A stretch of 48,143 nt of DNA, taken from contig CAJUQU010000002.1 in the NCBI GenBank assembly GCA_910588595.1, forward strand, positions 1 to 48,143, given 5' to 3'. Numbering within the stretch: the first letter of the stretch is position 1; each line of letters starts with the position of its first letter. The position numbers and the translations under genes were made by a program. A model generated the notes under the pieces. That model was not told the origin of the DNA and did not search any database. It saw only the letters and a program-made list of their open reading frames with translations. Source of the DNA: an uncultured Lachnospiraceae bacterium. Its GTDB lineage: Bacteria > Bacillota_A > Clostridia > Lachnospirales > Lachnospiraceae. Shown piece after piece: positions 25,554 to 33,584 of the stretch.

Positions 25554-28500
25554 TCATGCAAACTGCTGTGACTCCACACCGATCGTCACATTTTCTCCAT
25601 TGACATTCCATTCTTTGGCGTTGGCAAAACCGCTCCCGCCGTAAACAAACGCATCTGCCAGCACTTTATCACCGATCACTTTCTCGTTTTTCTTAACGAC
25701 CTCTGCAATCGTGTCATTGCCGCTGATATAGACCTTGATGTGATCCATGACCTCAAATCCAGAGTCTTTTCGCATGTTCTGTACCTTGCTGATCACCTCG
25801 TAGACAAATCCTTCCTCCACAAGTGCCTCTGTCAGGTTGGTATCAAGCACGACCGTGACTGTATTATCCGCCTCAGTTACGTACCCCTCCTTCTGCGAGA
25901 TGTCGATCAGCAGATCCTCCTCCGCGAGTTTCACCTCTGTACCATTCACATCAAAAGCAATGAAACCGTCTGCCTTCAGCGCATCCATCGCCGCATTGCC
26001 ATCGATCGCAGAAAGCTTTTCCCTGATGCCGCCGAGCTGTTTTCCGTACTTTGGTCCCACCGTCTTTAGCTGCGGCTTGAACGTGTAGGTCGTAAACTCC
26101 CTGACATCATCCGTAAACACGACCTTCTTGACATTGAGCTCGTCCTCGATGATCTCCTGATAAAATGCGTCCAGCGTAAACGGCGCCTTGATGAACATGG
26201 TGCTGATCGGCTGCCTGTTCTTGATATTTGCCGTATTTCTGCAGGCGCGCCCCATGACAACCGTCTTTAGCACCGCCTCCATGTCCGCCTCGAGCTGCTT
26301 GTCGATAAGCTTTTCATCGACCGCCGGGAAGTCGCACAGATGGATGCTCTCCGGCGCAGACTTGTCGATGCTGCACACGAGATTCCGGTAGATGTCCTCT
26401 GTCATGAACGGAATCATGGGCGCCGCCGCCTTTGCGATCGTCACAAGCGCGGTGTAGAGCGTCATGTAGGCATTGATCTTATCCTGCTCCATGCCCTTTG
26501 CCCAGAAGCGCTCGCGGCTGCGCCTCACATACCAGTTGCTCATCTCGTCGACAAACTCCTGCAGAGCCCTTGCCGCCTCGGGAATCCTGTAATTCTCCAG
26601 GTTATAATCCACTTCTCCCACCACAGTGTTGAGCTTTGACAAGAGCCACTTATCCATCACCGGCAGCTTGTCGTACTCAAGCGTGTATTTCGTCGCGTCA
26701 AACGCGTCGATATTTGCGTAGAGCACAAAGAATGCGTACGTGTTCCACAGCGTACCCATGAATTTGCGCTGCCCCTCCTGCACTGCCTTTCCGTGAAAAC
26801 GGTTCGGGAGCCACGGCGCTGAATTGACATAGAAATACCAGCGGATCGCATCGGCACCATACGTCTCGAGCGCCTCAAACGGATCGACCGCATTGCCCTT
26901 TGACTTGGACATCTTCTGCCCATTCTCATCCTGCACATGACCAAGTACGATGACATTTTCATACGGCGCTTTATTAAACAAAAGTGTAGATTCTGCCATC
27001 AGCGAGTAGAACCAGCCGCGCGTCTGATCCACCGCCTCGGAGATAAACTGCGCCGGGAACTGCTGCTCAAACAGCTCCTTATTTTCAAACGGATAGTGGT
27101 GCTGCGCAAACGGCATCGCGCCGGAGTCAAACCAGCAGTCGATCACCTCCGGAACTCTGTGCATCTCCTTTCCGCAATCGGAACACTTGAACGTCACCTC
27201 GTCGATATACGGTCTGTGCAGCTCCACCTGTGCGGCATCGGGATTGCCGCTTCTGTCCGCAAGCTCCTGTCTGCTGCCGATGCACTCCTGATGACCGCAC
27301 TCGCACTCCCACACATTCAGCGGCGTCCCCCAGTAGCGGTTGCGCGAGATGCCCCAGTCCTGGATATTTTCAAGCCAGTCCCCGAAACGTCCCTTGCCGA
27401 TGGACTCCGGAATCCAGTTCACAGTGTTATTATTTCTGACCAGATCATCTTTCACAGCTGTCATCTTGATAAACCAGGACTCGCGCGCATAGTAGATGAG
27501 CGGCGTGTCACAGCGCCAGCAGTGCGGGTACTCATGCTCAAATTTCGGCGCATCGAACAAAAGCCCCTTCTCCTCCAGATCTTTCAGGATCATCGGATCA
27601 GCCTTCTTCACAAAAACGCCTGCGTAAGATGTCTCCTCCGTCATTTCACCCTTGCCGTTAACAAGCTGCACAAACGGCAGGTCATATTTTCTGCCGACAT
27701 TGGCATCGTCCTCACCAAACGCCGGCGCAATGTGTACGATACCAGTACCGTCTGTCATGGTGACATAGTTGTCACAAGTGATAAAATGGGCTTTCTTGTG
27801 CTGCTTTTCGATGATCCCCGCCGCAAAGTCAAACAGCGGTTCATACGCTTTGCGCTCCAGATCAGTACCCTTATATGTTTCCAGCACTTCAAACGGTTTG
27901 TCACCCTCATTCTCCGCCAGTTTTCCGAGAACTTTATCGAGAAGCGCCTCCGCCATGTAGTACGTGTAACCGTCAACAGCCTTCACTTTACAGTAGGTCT
28001 CATCCGGATTGACGCAGAGCGCCACGTTTGAGGGGAGTGTCCAGGGTGTCGTCGTCCACGCAAGGAAATACGCCTCCTCGCCGACTACCTTGAACCGCAC
28101 GACTGCCGAGCGCTCCTTGACAGTCTTATAGCCCTGTGCGACCTCCTGTGAGGAGAGCGGTGTCCCGCATCTCGGACAGTAGGGCACGATCTTGAATCCC
28201 TTATACAACAGCTTTTTATTCCAGATCTCCTTCAATGCCCACCACTCGGACTCGATAAAATTATCATGGTACGTGACGTAGGGATCATCCATATCCGCCC
28301 AGAAACCGACTGTTCCCGAGAAATCCTCCCACATACCCTTATACTTCCACACGGATTCCTTGCACTTTTTGATAAAGGGCTCCATGCCGTACTCCTCGAT
28401 CTGCTCCTTGCCGTTGAGCCCCAGAAGCTTCTCAACCTCAAGCTCGACAGGAAGACCATGCGTATCCCAGCCCGCCTTCCTCGGCACCATATATCCCTTC

Positions 28501-28721
28501 ATGGTGCGGTAGCGCGGGATCATATCCTTGATGACGCGCGTCAGCACATGCCCGATATGCGGCTTGCCGTTTGCAGTCGGCGGTCCGTCATAGAAAGTGT
28601 ACGTCTCGCCCTCCCTGCGGCTGTCCATACTCTTTTGAAAGATATCGTTGTCCTTCCAGAATTTTTCTACATTCTTTTCTCTGTCCACAAAATTCAGGTT
28701 TGCGTCTACCTTATTATACAT
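25554..28721 (-). CDS. ileS: Isoleucyl-tRNA synthetase (type-2-like)
   Basis: A 1055-residue class I synthetase charging tRNA-Ile. HIGH is in PPTANGKPHIGHVLTR, KMSKS in QKMSKSKGNAVDPFEAL, and the CP1 editing domain contains AWTTTPWTLPSNVAL. The length, the sequence around HIGH and the absence of a C-terminal Cys4 zinc finger fit the type-2 (eukaryote-like) IleRS class, known from established work to be less sensitive to mupirocin; that phenotype is only inferred here. The frame runs 79 codons upstream into the T-box leader, but ATG 28721, with AAAGGAG nine bases ahead, is the true start. Controlled by the T-box at 28906-29225. Confidence 0.95.
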   Translation of the reverse strand: MYNKVDANLNFVDREKNVEKFWKDNDIFQKSMDSRREGETYTFYDGPPTANGKPHIGHVLTRVIKDMIPRYRTMKGYMVPRKAGWDTHGLPVELEVEKLLGLNGKEQIEEYGMEPFIKKCKESVWKYKGMWEDFSGTVGFWADMDDPYVTYHDNFIESEWWALKEIWNKKLLYKGFKIVPYCPRCGTPLSSQEVAQGYKTVKERSAVVRFKVVGEEAYFLAWTTTPWTLPSNVALCVNPDETYCKVKAVDGYTYYMAEALLDKVLGKLAENEGDKPFEVLETYKGTDLERKAYEPLFDFAAGIIEKQHKKAHFITCDNYVTMTDGTGIVHIAPAFGEDDANVGRKYDLPFVQLVNGKGEMTEETSYAGVFVKKADPMILKDLEEKGLLFDAPKFEHEYPHCWRCDTPLIYYARESWFIKMTAVKDDLVRNNNTVNWIPESIGKGRFGDWLENIQDWGISRNRYWGTPLNVWECECGHQECIGSRQELADRSGNPDAAQVELHRPYIDEVTFKCSDCGKEMHRVPEVIDCWFDSGAMPFAQHHYPFENKELFEQQFPAQFISEAVDQTRGWFYSLMAESTLLFNKAPYENVIVLGHVQDENGQKMSKSKGNAVDPFEALETYGADAIRWYFYVNSAPWLPNRFHGKAVQEGQRKFMGTLWNTYAFFVLYANIDAFDATKYTLEYDKLPVMDKWLLSKLNTVVGEVDYNLENYRIPEAARALQEFVDEMSNWYVRRSRERFWAKGMEQDKINAYMTLYTALVTIAKAAAPMIPFMTEDIYRNLVCSIDKSAPESIHLCDFPAVDEKLIDKQLEADMEAVLKTVVMGRACRNTANIKNRQPISTMFIKAPFTLDAFYQEIIEDELNVKKVVFTDDVREFTTYTFKPQLKTVGPKYGKQLGGIREKLSAIDGNAAMDALKADGFIAFDVNGTEVKLAEEDLLIDISQKEGYVTEADNTVTVVLDTNLTEALVEEGFVYEVISKVQNMRKDSGFEVMDHIKVYISGNDTIAEVVKKNEKVIGDKVLADAFVYGGSGFANAKEWNVNGENVTIGVESQQFA

Positions 28722-28794
28722 TTTTTCTTCTCCTTTCATTTTTTTCATTGCGGAGCAATGTTCTCCTCTCCACCCATGCACCACCTTAACGGCG

Positions 28795-28905
28795 TCCTTC
28801 CCTGCACAGGGCTGTGCTATCGAGCATGGAAGTTTGTTTCTCCCCACTCGCACTGGGCGTCCGTCAGCTTCTGCTGGCATTCTTCCTCGGGATGCCCGTG
28901 TGCAT
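28795..28905. repeat. Possible dispersed hairpin repeat between T-box and ileS start
   Basis: This stretch of the leader, between terminator and ileS, contains GTGCTATCGAGCATGGAA then CCCCACTCGCACTGGGCG, and ends with GGGATGCCCGTGTGCAT. Similar blocks (GGGTGCCtgTGTGC, ATCGAGCAgG, ACTCGCgC-GGG) occur at 46690-46765 and 48060-48143, and a short piece near 20182-20200. The copies are diverged; judged by eye. Confidence 0.4.
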
Positions 28906-29225
28906 AAAAAGGCTCTCATCCTGTAAATAGGACAAGAGCCTCGCAATCGTTGTACCACCTAATTACAGCGTACTCCATCTTAATCCACCCTTTCGTCCGC
29001 AAAAGCATCAAAAGATTTTATACACGTTCCCTTTAACGCCGGAAAATGCGTCAGTACCTACTCTGCTCCTACTATGCCATTTAAGCGCACCTGAACATTT
29101 CAGCCTGCAACTCAGGAGTGATCTTCGACAATCCCATACTCGTACTGGTTCCCACCTTGAACATAGTCCCAAAATATTCCTGCCATCAATCCGCCCACAT
29201 TGTGTATGATCTGTACTGGCTAACA
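28906..29225 (-). ncRNA. T-box riboswitch leader of ileS
   Basis: The antiterminator sequence AATTAGGTGGTACAACG lies at 28947-28963 (minus). The terminator stem GGCTCTTGTCCT pairs with AGGATGAGAGCC (28911-28940) and is followed by TTTTT (28906-28910). Upstream the Stem III-like AGTAGGTACTGACGC segment and the specifier context GAAG-ATC-ACTCCTGAG (ATC at 29120-29122) are visible. ATC is an isoleucine codon, matching ileS. Terminator to start codon is about 185 nt, longer than usual. Confidence 0.92.
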
Positions 29226-29230
29226 CAAAG

Positions 29231-29330
29231 CATTGTTCTTCATGCTTTTGCATTGCTCTTCATGCCTTTGCATTGTTCTTCATGCTTTTGCATTGCTCTT
29301 CATGCTTTTGCATTGCTCTTCATGCTTTTG
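29231..29330. repeat. Five tandem 20-bp repeats in the ileS leader
   Basis: Unit CATTGCTCTTCATGCTTTTG (plus strand) is repeated five times without spacers at 29231-29250, 29251-29270, 29271-29290, 29291-29310 and 29311-29330, with single-base variation (CATTGTTC or GCCTTTG). It lies inside the transcribed leader, between the T-box and the second Stem-I-like module. Confidence 0.95.
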
Positions 29331-29359
29331 CACATTACACTGCTTGCATTCAACACAAA

Positions 29360-29465
29360 TCATTCACAAACTGTGATCTCACAACCGACAAAAATACGCA
29401 TCCTCCATGCCCATCCAGCTCTCTGCGACTTTCTGACACTGTGTACTGTCTCCGTCATCGTCTTT
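29360..29465 (-). ncRNA. Second T-box Stem-I-like module upstream of the ileS T-box
   Basis: Directly after the promoter the minus-strand sequence contains GACGGAGACAGTACACAG, then GTCGCAGAGAGCTGG, then GTGAGATCACAG, in the order and roughly the spacing of T-box Stem I (AGTA bulge, CAGAGAG motif, specifier). The specifier position again offers ATC (Ile). No antiterminator or terminator follows before the 20-bp repeats, so it would be a truncated or vestigial T-box. Recognised by pattern only. Confidence 0.4.
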
Positions 29466-29486
29466 GTTAATATAATAGATAGTATT

Positions 29487-29516
29487 AGTATAAAACCCAC
29501 TCTTCTCACTTGTCAA
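29487..29516 (-). promoter_or_regulatory. Promoter of the ileS leader
   Basis: TTGACA (29511-29516) and TATACT (29487-29492) on the minus strand with an 18-bp spacer. If used, the leader before the ileS start codon is about 760 nt. Confidence 0.75.
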
Positions 29517-29563
29517 GTAAAAAAGCCAAATTACAATCCGCATCACCACTATGCTTTCTCACA

Positions 29564-29587
29564 GACTTCGCACCATGGTGCGAAGTC
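29564..29587. repeat. Perfect 24-bp palindrome
   Basis: GACTTCGCACCA / TGGTGCGAAGTC, twelve-base arms with no loop. It lies about 50 bp upstream of the ileS promoter in the gene-free stretch 29517-30121. As RNA it could form a hairpin only with a shortened stem; as DNA it could be a dimer-binding site. Otherwise this stretch is AT-rich, with the possible IS remnant and hairpins listed next. Confidence 0.8.
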
Positions 29588-29854
29588 CTGGGCTGAACTG
29601 TAACTCCGCATCCATTATAATTAAAGACTGCACTATTTCTGTTCATAACTGACAATGGCGGCAACAAAGCATATTCAAACTAATATTCGATAATATATGG
29701 CGTTATTCTCGAGCATGTTTGAAAGTTGCTTTCTGGCAGATGTGCACGATTTGCGAGAGATAAATCATCTTACATACCCGCTCTGACAAAAGCGCACAAT
29801 AATGTTTCAGAATATTTTTTAATTATCAATGTAGTAAAATAAGCCAACACAGCC

Positions 29855-29940
29855 TGCTGCACCTCCTTTAATTGGTGCAAAATAGACAAATTTCGCCACT
29901 GGTCAATTCTGACCCTTGAAAAGTGGACCAAATATGCTTA
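29855..29940. mobile_element. Possible end of an IS21-family element (remnant)
   Basis: The segment around GGTCAATTCTGACCCTTG and AAAGTGGACC resembles the terminal repeats of clostridial IS21-type elements, and the minus strand then reads AAAGGAGGTGCAGCAG, like the ribosome site that precedes istA in such elements. No transposase frame follows, so if real it is a stump. Based on memory of the family, not on a search. Confidence 0.3.
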
Positions 29941-29953
29941 CAGTAATATTATC

Positions 29954-30076
29954 TTAACTATTTCATTCCTCATAGTTAAAGACGAAACCTTAATTCTGCG
30001 GACTGCGCTTCTATGTGCAGTCCGCATCTTAAGAAACTGTTGATCAAAAACGAAACAGGATCGTTATTTTATAACG
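29954..30076 (+). promoter_or_regulatory. Regulatory region of the secreted peptide gene
   Basis: Three inverted repeats precede the peptide gene: TTAACTAT/ATAGTTAA at 29954-29979 (10-nt centre, about two helical turns in all); a strong hairpin TGCGGACTGC/GCAGTCCGCA at 29997-30026 with outer CTTAA/TTAAG pairs; and CGTTAT TTT ATAACG at 30062-30076. A -35-like TTGATC (30040-30045) lies 18-19 bp before TATTTT, which is inside the last repeat. The last palindrome could therefore be an operator over the -10; the hairpin may be a terminator insulating the gene. Confidence 0.45.
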
Positions 30077-30121
30077 CTTCCTATATCAATCTCAAAATTA
30101 TATTATGGAGGGGCTGTTCAA

Positions 30122-30292
30122 ATGAAAAATTTAAATCTCAAAAAACTACTTTTGATGCTTGCAGTTGTGATTATCGTACAAAATGGCGTTATTATCGCAT
30201 CGAATGTTAACGGAAATACCGGCTCTAGCTCAGATGAATACGGTATTGCTCCATGTAGTGACTTACCAGTAATTGATGAAAGTTACAACTGA
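30122..30292 (+). CDS. Small secreted peptide, candidate signalling peptide precursor
   Basis: 56 residues. A basic N-terminus (MKNLNLKK) and a hydrophobic core to about residue 26 make a signal peptide or membrane anchor, with a possible cleavage after VIIA. The remaining 30 residues are small, polar and acidic (starting SNVNGNTGSSSDEYG, ending PCSDLPVIDESYN) with a single Cys. GGAGGGG lies about eight bases before the ATG, so it should be translated. Its stop overlaps the stop of the convergent HTH-TPR regulator by 10 nt. Size, export signal and pairing with a TPR regulator recall Phr/PapR-type pheromone precursors; this function is inferred. Confidence 0.7.
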   Translation: MKNLNLKKLLLMLAVVIIVQNGVIIASNVNGNTGSSSDEYGIAPCSDLPVIDESYN

Positions 30293-32154
30293 TATAGTTT
30301 GTCTTTATAAAAGTCCTCATATACTGTTTGTCCGTAAAAATGACTGAGTATAGCACATTGATTCAAAATTTCAGTCATTTTTTCTTTATTTGATCTCCGT
30401 TTTATTTGATTCTCCTGTTCCATTTCATTCCACCCAATCTCATATAAAGCATTACTAATCAACCACATTCTCTTATGTGTTAAATCCTCTCTTAATACTT
30501 TTCTATCCAAGTTTGCTGCATCTTGATGTTTACCCATATTTCCTAATTCATTTACAATAAATATTACAACATACTCATACACTGCTATGCAGTCCGACAA
30601 TGCATTTTGACTTTCGTACAAATCAAAAAAATGTAATAAAAAATTGATATGACTTCTTTTATCCATACCTTCCAGTCCATATAACATATTTCGAATGCAT
30701 GAAACTTCCATTTCTGTTAAATACATTTCTTTTTTACAAACCAACTTTTCCAAATTCAGTGTACATCTAAGAGCTATCTCTTCCCGCCTAATAAAATCTT
30801 TTTTAGAAATCTTCCCTTCTCGCCAATCCAGCGATGCTTCTAACTCTATCATATATTGTTTATTTTCTGGAATTTCTAATGATATCTTCTTTTTCATCTG
30901 GTTCATTAATTCTCTACATCTATTAAACTTCTGGTTATTACGACTAATGATCATTTCATCTCTCAACCTCAGCACTTCCCTATCATTTGTCACCAGACGA
31001 GCGCGCTGAAATTCCTTGGACAGCCCAAGCCTTCTGAGCAAGGCATTCAAAGCCTCCTGCTGCATGTTTGCTTCCTTCTTCTCTGCCCTGCGCAGTGTCC
31101 TAACAGAACAGATCTCTTTGCATAATTCCTTCTGCGTAAGACCGCACATCTCCCTGCGAATGCGCAGAACATCTCCGATATAAAATACCCATCTCTGTCG
31201 ATACAGATATGTACAATCCTGCATATATGCTGGCACGTTACATTCTGCCGAAAGCTTTTTGAGCAGCTCTGCCAGTTCCATGCTCTCCTGATATTCTGTC
31301 CGCAGTTTTGCACTTTTTGCCCCCGCTGCTCCCAAGCATTCCAATATATTAATCTTCATCTCCAGAAGTTCCAGCAGAAAATATGCCCTTCCCGTATCCC
31401 GCAGCATTTCGACTGCCTGGTTACAGACCTTCAGGCATTCACTCCAATCCTCCGTTTGCCGGTTATCACGTCCGACAAAAATCTCCTGCAGATAGTAATA
31501 CACGATCTTCGGATAAACCTTTACCCTTGACAGATCATCGAAAACAGCGCTTTCCACAAATGTCATTAAATCTTTGCACTTTGCTGCAAAATCCTCTCCC
31601 TTATGATAAAATTCGTACTCAAGGATCATATTGACCTCTTGAATAGATAACAATTTCTTCTCCAGACACAGGTTCTCTATATCAGGAACCGTACACCTCA
31701 CAGCAGCATCATAACAGGCTGCGATCTCACACCAGTCTGTCTCCTGCTGCTTTAAGATCTCTGCCTGCATCACAAGACAGAACTGCCGCTTGATCCTGTC
31801 ATTCACAGGCGCTTCTTTTTCATATGCCAAAACCAGTTCCTGCGCACTTTGTGTGTCACGCCGTTCTATGGCGTACAAGATATTCCGCTGATGATCCCAC
31901 GCTCTATAGTCCTCAATATTCAACAGATTTTCGTACATGTCGCTCGCGATCCCCAATCTCCCCAACAGACGGTCTCGCACACTTTTGGGTATCGGACGCT
32001 GCCCCTTCTCAATCCTTGCGAGCCGGCTGACTGTCATCAATCCCTCCGCCAATTGATCCAGATACACTTTTTCTTCAATGCGGACCCTTTTCAAAAATAT
32101 GTAAAAATCCTGCTCTGACTCTGGTATTGTATCTTTATCATCTTTTCTCTTCAT
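30283..32154 (-). CDS. Regulator with two HTH (XRE-type) and two TPR-like regions
   Basis: About 623 residues (632 if it begins at the TTG at 32181). Near the N-terminus is an XRE-type helix-turn-helix (VYLDQLAEGLMTVSRLARIE, then KGQRPIPKSVRDRL), followed by about 250 residues of TPR-like helices. In the middle a second HTH appears (VLRIRREMCGLTQKELCKEI, then CSVRTLRRAEKKE), again followed by about 240 helical residues. This doubled HTH-TPR plan resembles peptide-sensing RRNPP regulators (Rgg, PlcR, PrgX), which have a single copy. Start choice is weak: neither TTG 32181 nor ATG 32154 has a good ribosome site. The second half of the gene is visibly more AT-rich than the first, which suggests a composite origin. 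Partner candidate: the peptide gene at 30122-30292. Confidence 0.85.
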   Translation of the reverse strand: MKRKDDKDTIPESEQDFYIFLKRVRIEEKVYLDQLAEGLMTVSRLARIEKGQRPIPKSVRDRLLGRLGIASDMYENLLNIEDYRAWDHQRNILYAIERRDTQSAQELVLAYEKEAPVNDRIKRQFCLVMQAEILKQQETDWCEIAACYDAAVRCTVPDIENLCLEKKLLSIQEVNMILEYEFYHKGEDFAAKCKDLMTFVESAVFDDLSRVKVYPKIVYYYLQEIFVGRDNRQTEDWSECLKVCNQAVEMLRDTGRAYFLLELLEMKINILECLGAAGAKSAKLRTEYQESMELAELLKKLSAECNVPAYMQDCTYLYRQRWVFYIGDVLRIRREMCGLTQKELCKEICSVRTLRRAEKKEANMQQEALNALLRRLGLSKEFQRARLVTNDREVLRLRDEMIISRNNQKFNRCRELMNQMKKKISLEIPENKQYMIELEASLDWREGKISKKDFIRREEIALRCTLNLEKLVCKKEMYLTEMEVSCIRNMLYGLEGMDKRSHINFLLHFFDLYESQNALSDCIAVYEYVVIFIVNELGNMGKHQDAANLDRKVLREDLTHKRMWLISNALYEIGWNEMEQENQIKRRSNKEKMTEILNQCAILSHFYGQTVYEDFYKDKLYQL

Positions 32155-32261
32155 TTCTCTTTTGATGTTCCTCTCCGCCAAGACATGTAAACAAAAATAA
32201 CTTATGAATCAAATAAATCTCTTCACAAGTTTTTCTAGCGCATAAAAAAGATTGTTCAAAC

Positions 32262-32295
32262 ATGCTATAAATTGTTTATAATCAATTTATAGCAT
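32262..32295. promoter_or_regulatory. 13-bp perfect inverted repeat upstream of the dual-HTH regulator
   Basis: ATGCTATAAATTG (32262-32274) and CAATTTATAGCAT (32283-32295) with an 8-nt centre, about 80-110 nt before the regulator start. A TTGAAC/TAGAAA hexamer pair with 16-bp spacing follows it on the minus strand, so this may be an operator adjoining the regulator promoter. AT-rich and without a T-run position that would make it a terminator of the upstream gene, which has its own hairpin. Confidence 0.5.
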
Positions 32296-32310
32296 TTTAC
32301 AGACGCAAAC

Positions 32311-32347
32311 AAGGGACAGAGTTGTCCAAGCAACAACTCTGTCCCTT
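32311..32347 (-). terminator. Terminator of the CdaR-like gene
   Basis: A 15-bp perfect stem, AAGGGACAGAGTTGT with ACAACTCTGTCCCTT, 7-nt loop, 22 nt after the CdaR-like stop; on the minus strand followed by TGTTTGCG. Confidence 0.75.
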
Positions 32348-32368
32348 TGCCGACAGGACATCATCCCT

Positions 32369-33454
32369 TTATTCCAAAGAATCGATATATTTCATGTAAT
32401 TGACAACCATCAGCGCGATCTTAAATGTCAATGCATCATCAAATTTCCTGATGTCAAGTCCGGTGGACTGATGCAGCTTTTCTATCCTGTATACAAGCGT
32501 ATTTCGATGCACATACAGCTGCCTTGAAGTCTCTGATACATTGAGATTGTTGTCAAAGAATTTCTGTACCGTCGTCAGAATCTCATCGTCAAGATCATCG
32601 GGAATATTGTCACCAAAGATCTCCTTCATGAAGATACGGCACAGATTGATCGGAAGTTGATAGATCAATCGTCCTATACCAAGTGTATTGTAGGCACTGA
32701 TCGACTTTTCCATGTAGAAGATCATACCCACATCGCGCGCCATCTTTGCCTCCTTATAGGATTTGGACACTTCCTTGAGTTCAGGTACAATCGTCCCATA
32801 AGATACCTTTGTGATCAGCATCGCCTCTGCATTGAGCATGTCCACGATCACCTGGGCAGTCTGCTCCACTTCCTCATAAGCCTCCAGCGAGCTCACTTCT
32901 TTGATCAGAATGATATTTTTCCGTTCCACAGCCGTCAGATAGCACCCTGCCTGTCCCTCAAAAATATTCTTCAACATCTCCATGGAAATGTTATCCTTGT
33001 CATTCTGAGCCTCGATCAGATACACCACACGCGGTATCTCCGAAGCAATGTGAAGCTTTTTGGCCCGGTTATAGATATCGACCAGCAGCAGATTGTCGAG
33101 CAGCAGATTTTGAAAGAAATTGTTCTTGTCAAAATGCTCCTTGTATGCGATAACCAGATTTTGTATCTGACTGACTGCCACCTTTCCGATCATATAAGCG
33201 TCTGCTCCAGCGCCCTTGGCGATCAGCACATAGAGCACATCGCCATCCTCGAGAACTTTCAGCATATGATACCCGCCTACGATCTGGCTGTCGGCTGGTG
33301 AACTGACAAAATTTTTCACCAGTTCCTGTGATACATTCCTGTTGTCAAACGTTGTTGCTACCGTAATTCCTTCCATATCGATCACGCACAGATCGATCTT
33401 TGTTATGACCTTTAACTCGTCAATACTTGTCTGAATTACCTGGTTTGAAATCAC
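32369..33454 (-). CDS. CdaR/PucR-type transcriptional regulator
   Basis: 361 residues. The N-terminal half has a sugar-diacid-recognition-like region (LKVITKIDLCVIDMEGITVATTF is the beginning). The C-terminus has the PucR-type helix-turn-helix: NNLNVSETSRQLYVHRNTLV followed by YRIEKLHQSTGLDI. Such regulators usually activate carbohydrate or organic-acid use genes. Start is GTG 33454, eight bases after AGGAGG. It lies directly downstream of an orphan sugar-ABC ATPase gene, from which it is separated by a strong terminator. Target genes are not visible in the window. Confidence 0.85.
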   Translation of the reverse strand: MISNQVIQTSIDELKVITKIDLCVIDMEGITVATTFDNRNVSQELVKNFVSSPADSQIVGGYHMLKVLEDGDVLYVLIAKGAGADAYMIGKVAVSQIQNLVIAYKEHFDKNNFFQNLLLDNLLLVDIYNRAKKLHIASEIPRVVYLIEAQNDKDNISMEMLKNIFEGQAGCYLTAVERKNIILIKEVSSLEAYEEVEQTAQVIVDMLNAEAMLITKVSYGTIVPELKEVSKSYKEAKMARDVGMIFYMEKSISAYNTLGIGRLIYQLPINLCRIFMKEIFGDNIPDDLDDEILTTVQKFFDNNLNVSETSRQLYVHRNTLVYRIEKLHQSTGLDIRKFDDALTFKIALMVVNYMKYIDSLE

Positions 33455-33533
33455 TGTTCACTTCCTCCTATCTCGTTATAGTACGCTTCTGCGAGGAACC
33501 ATAAAGATATTATGTCTTTACAATTTCTAAAAA

Positions 33534-33559
33534 ACCCGGGTGAAACATTTCACCCGGGT
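33534..33559 (-). terminator. Terminator of the MsmX-like ATPase gene
   Basis: ACCCGGGTGAAA and its perfect complement with a 2-nt centre; on the minus strand the stem runs into TTTTT. Confidence 0.92.
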
Positions 33560-33584
33560 ACTTTACCACTAATATCACAAATAA

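Noticed and set aside
28722..28958. N-terminal extension of ileS by 79 codons
   Set aside because: The extension runs through the T-box antiterminator and terminator; ATG 28721 has a strong ribosome site and fits the family N-terminus.
29231..29330. CRISPR-like array
   Set aside because: The 20-bp units are directly adjacent without spacers and no cas genes are present.
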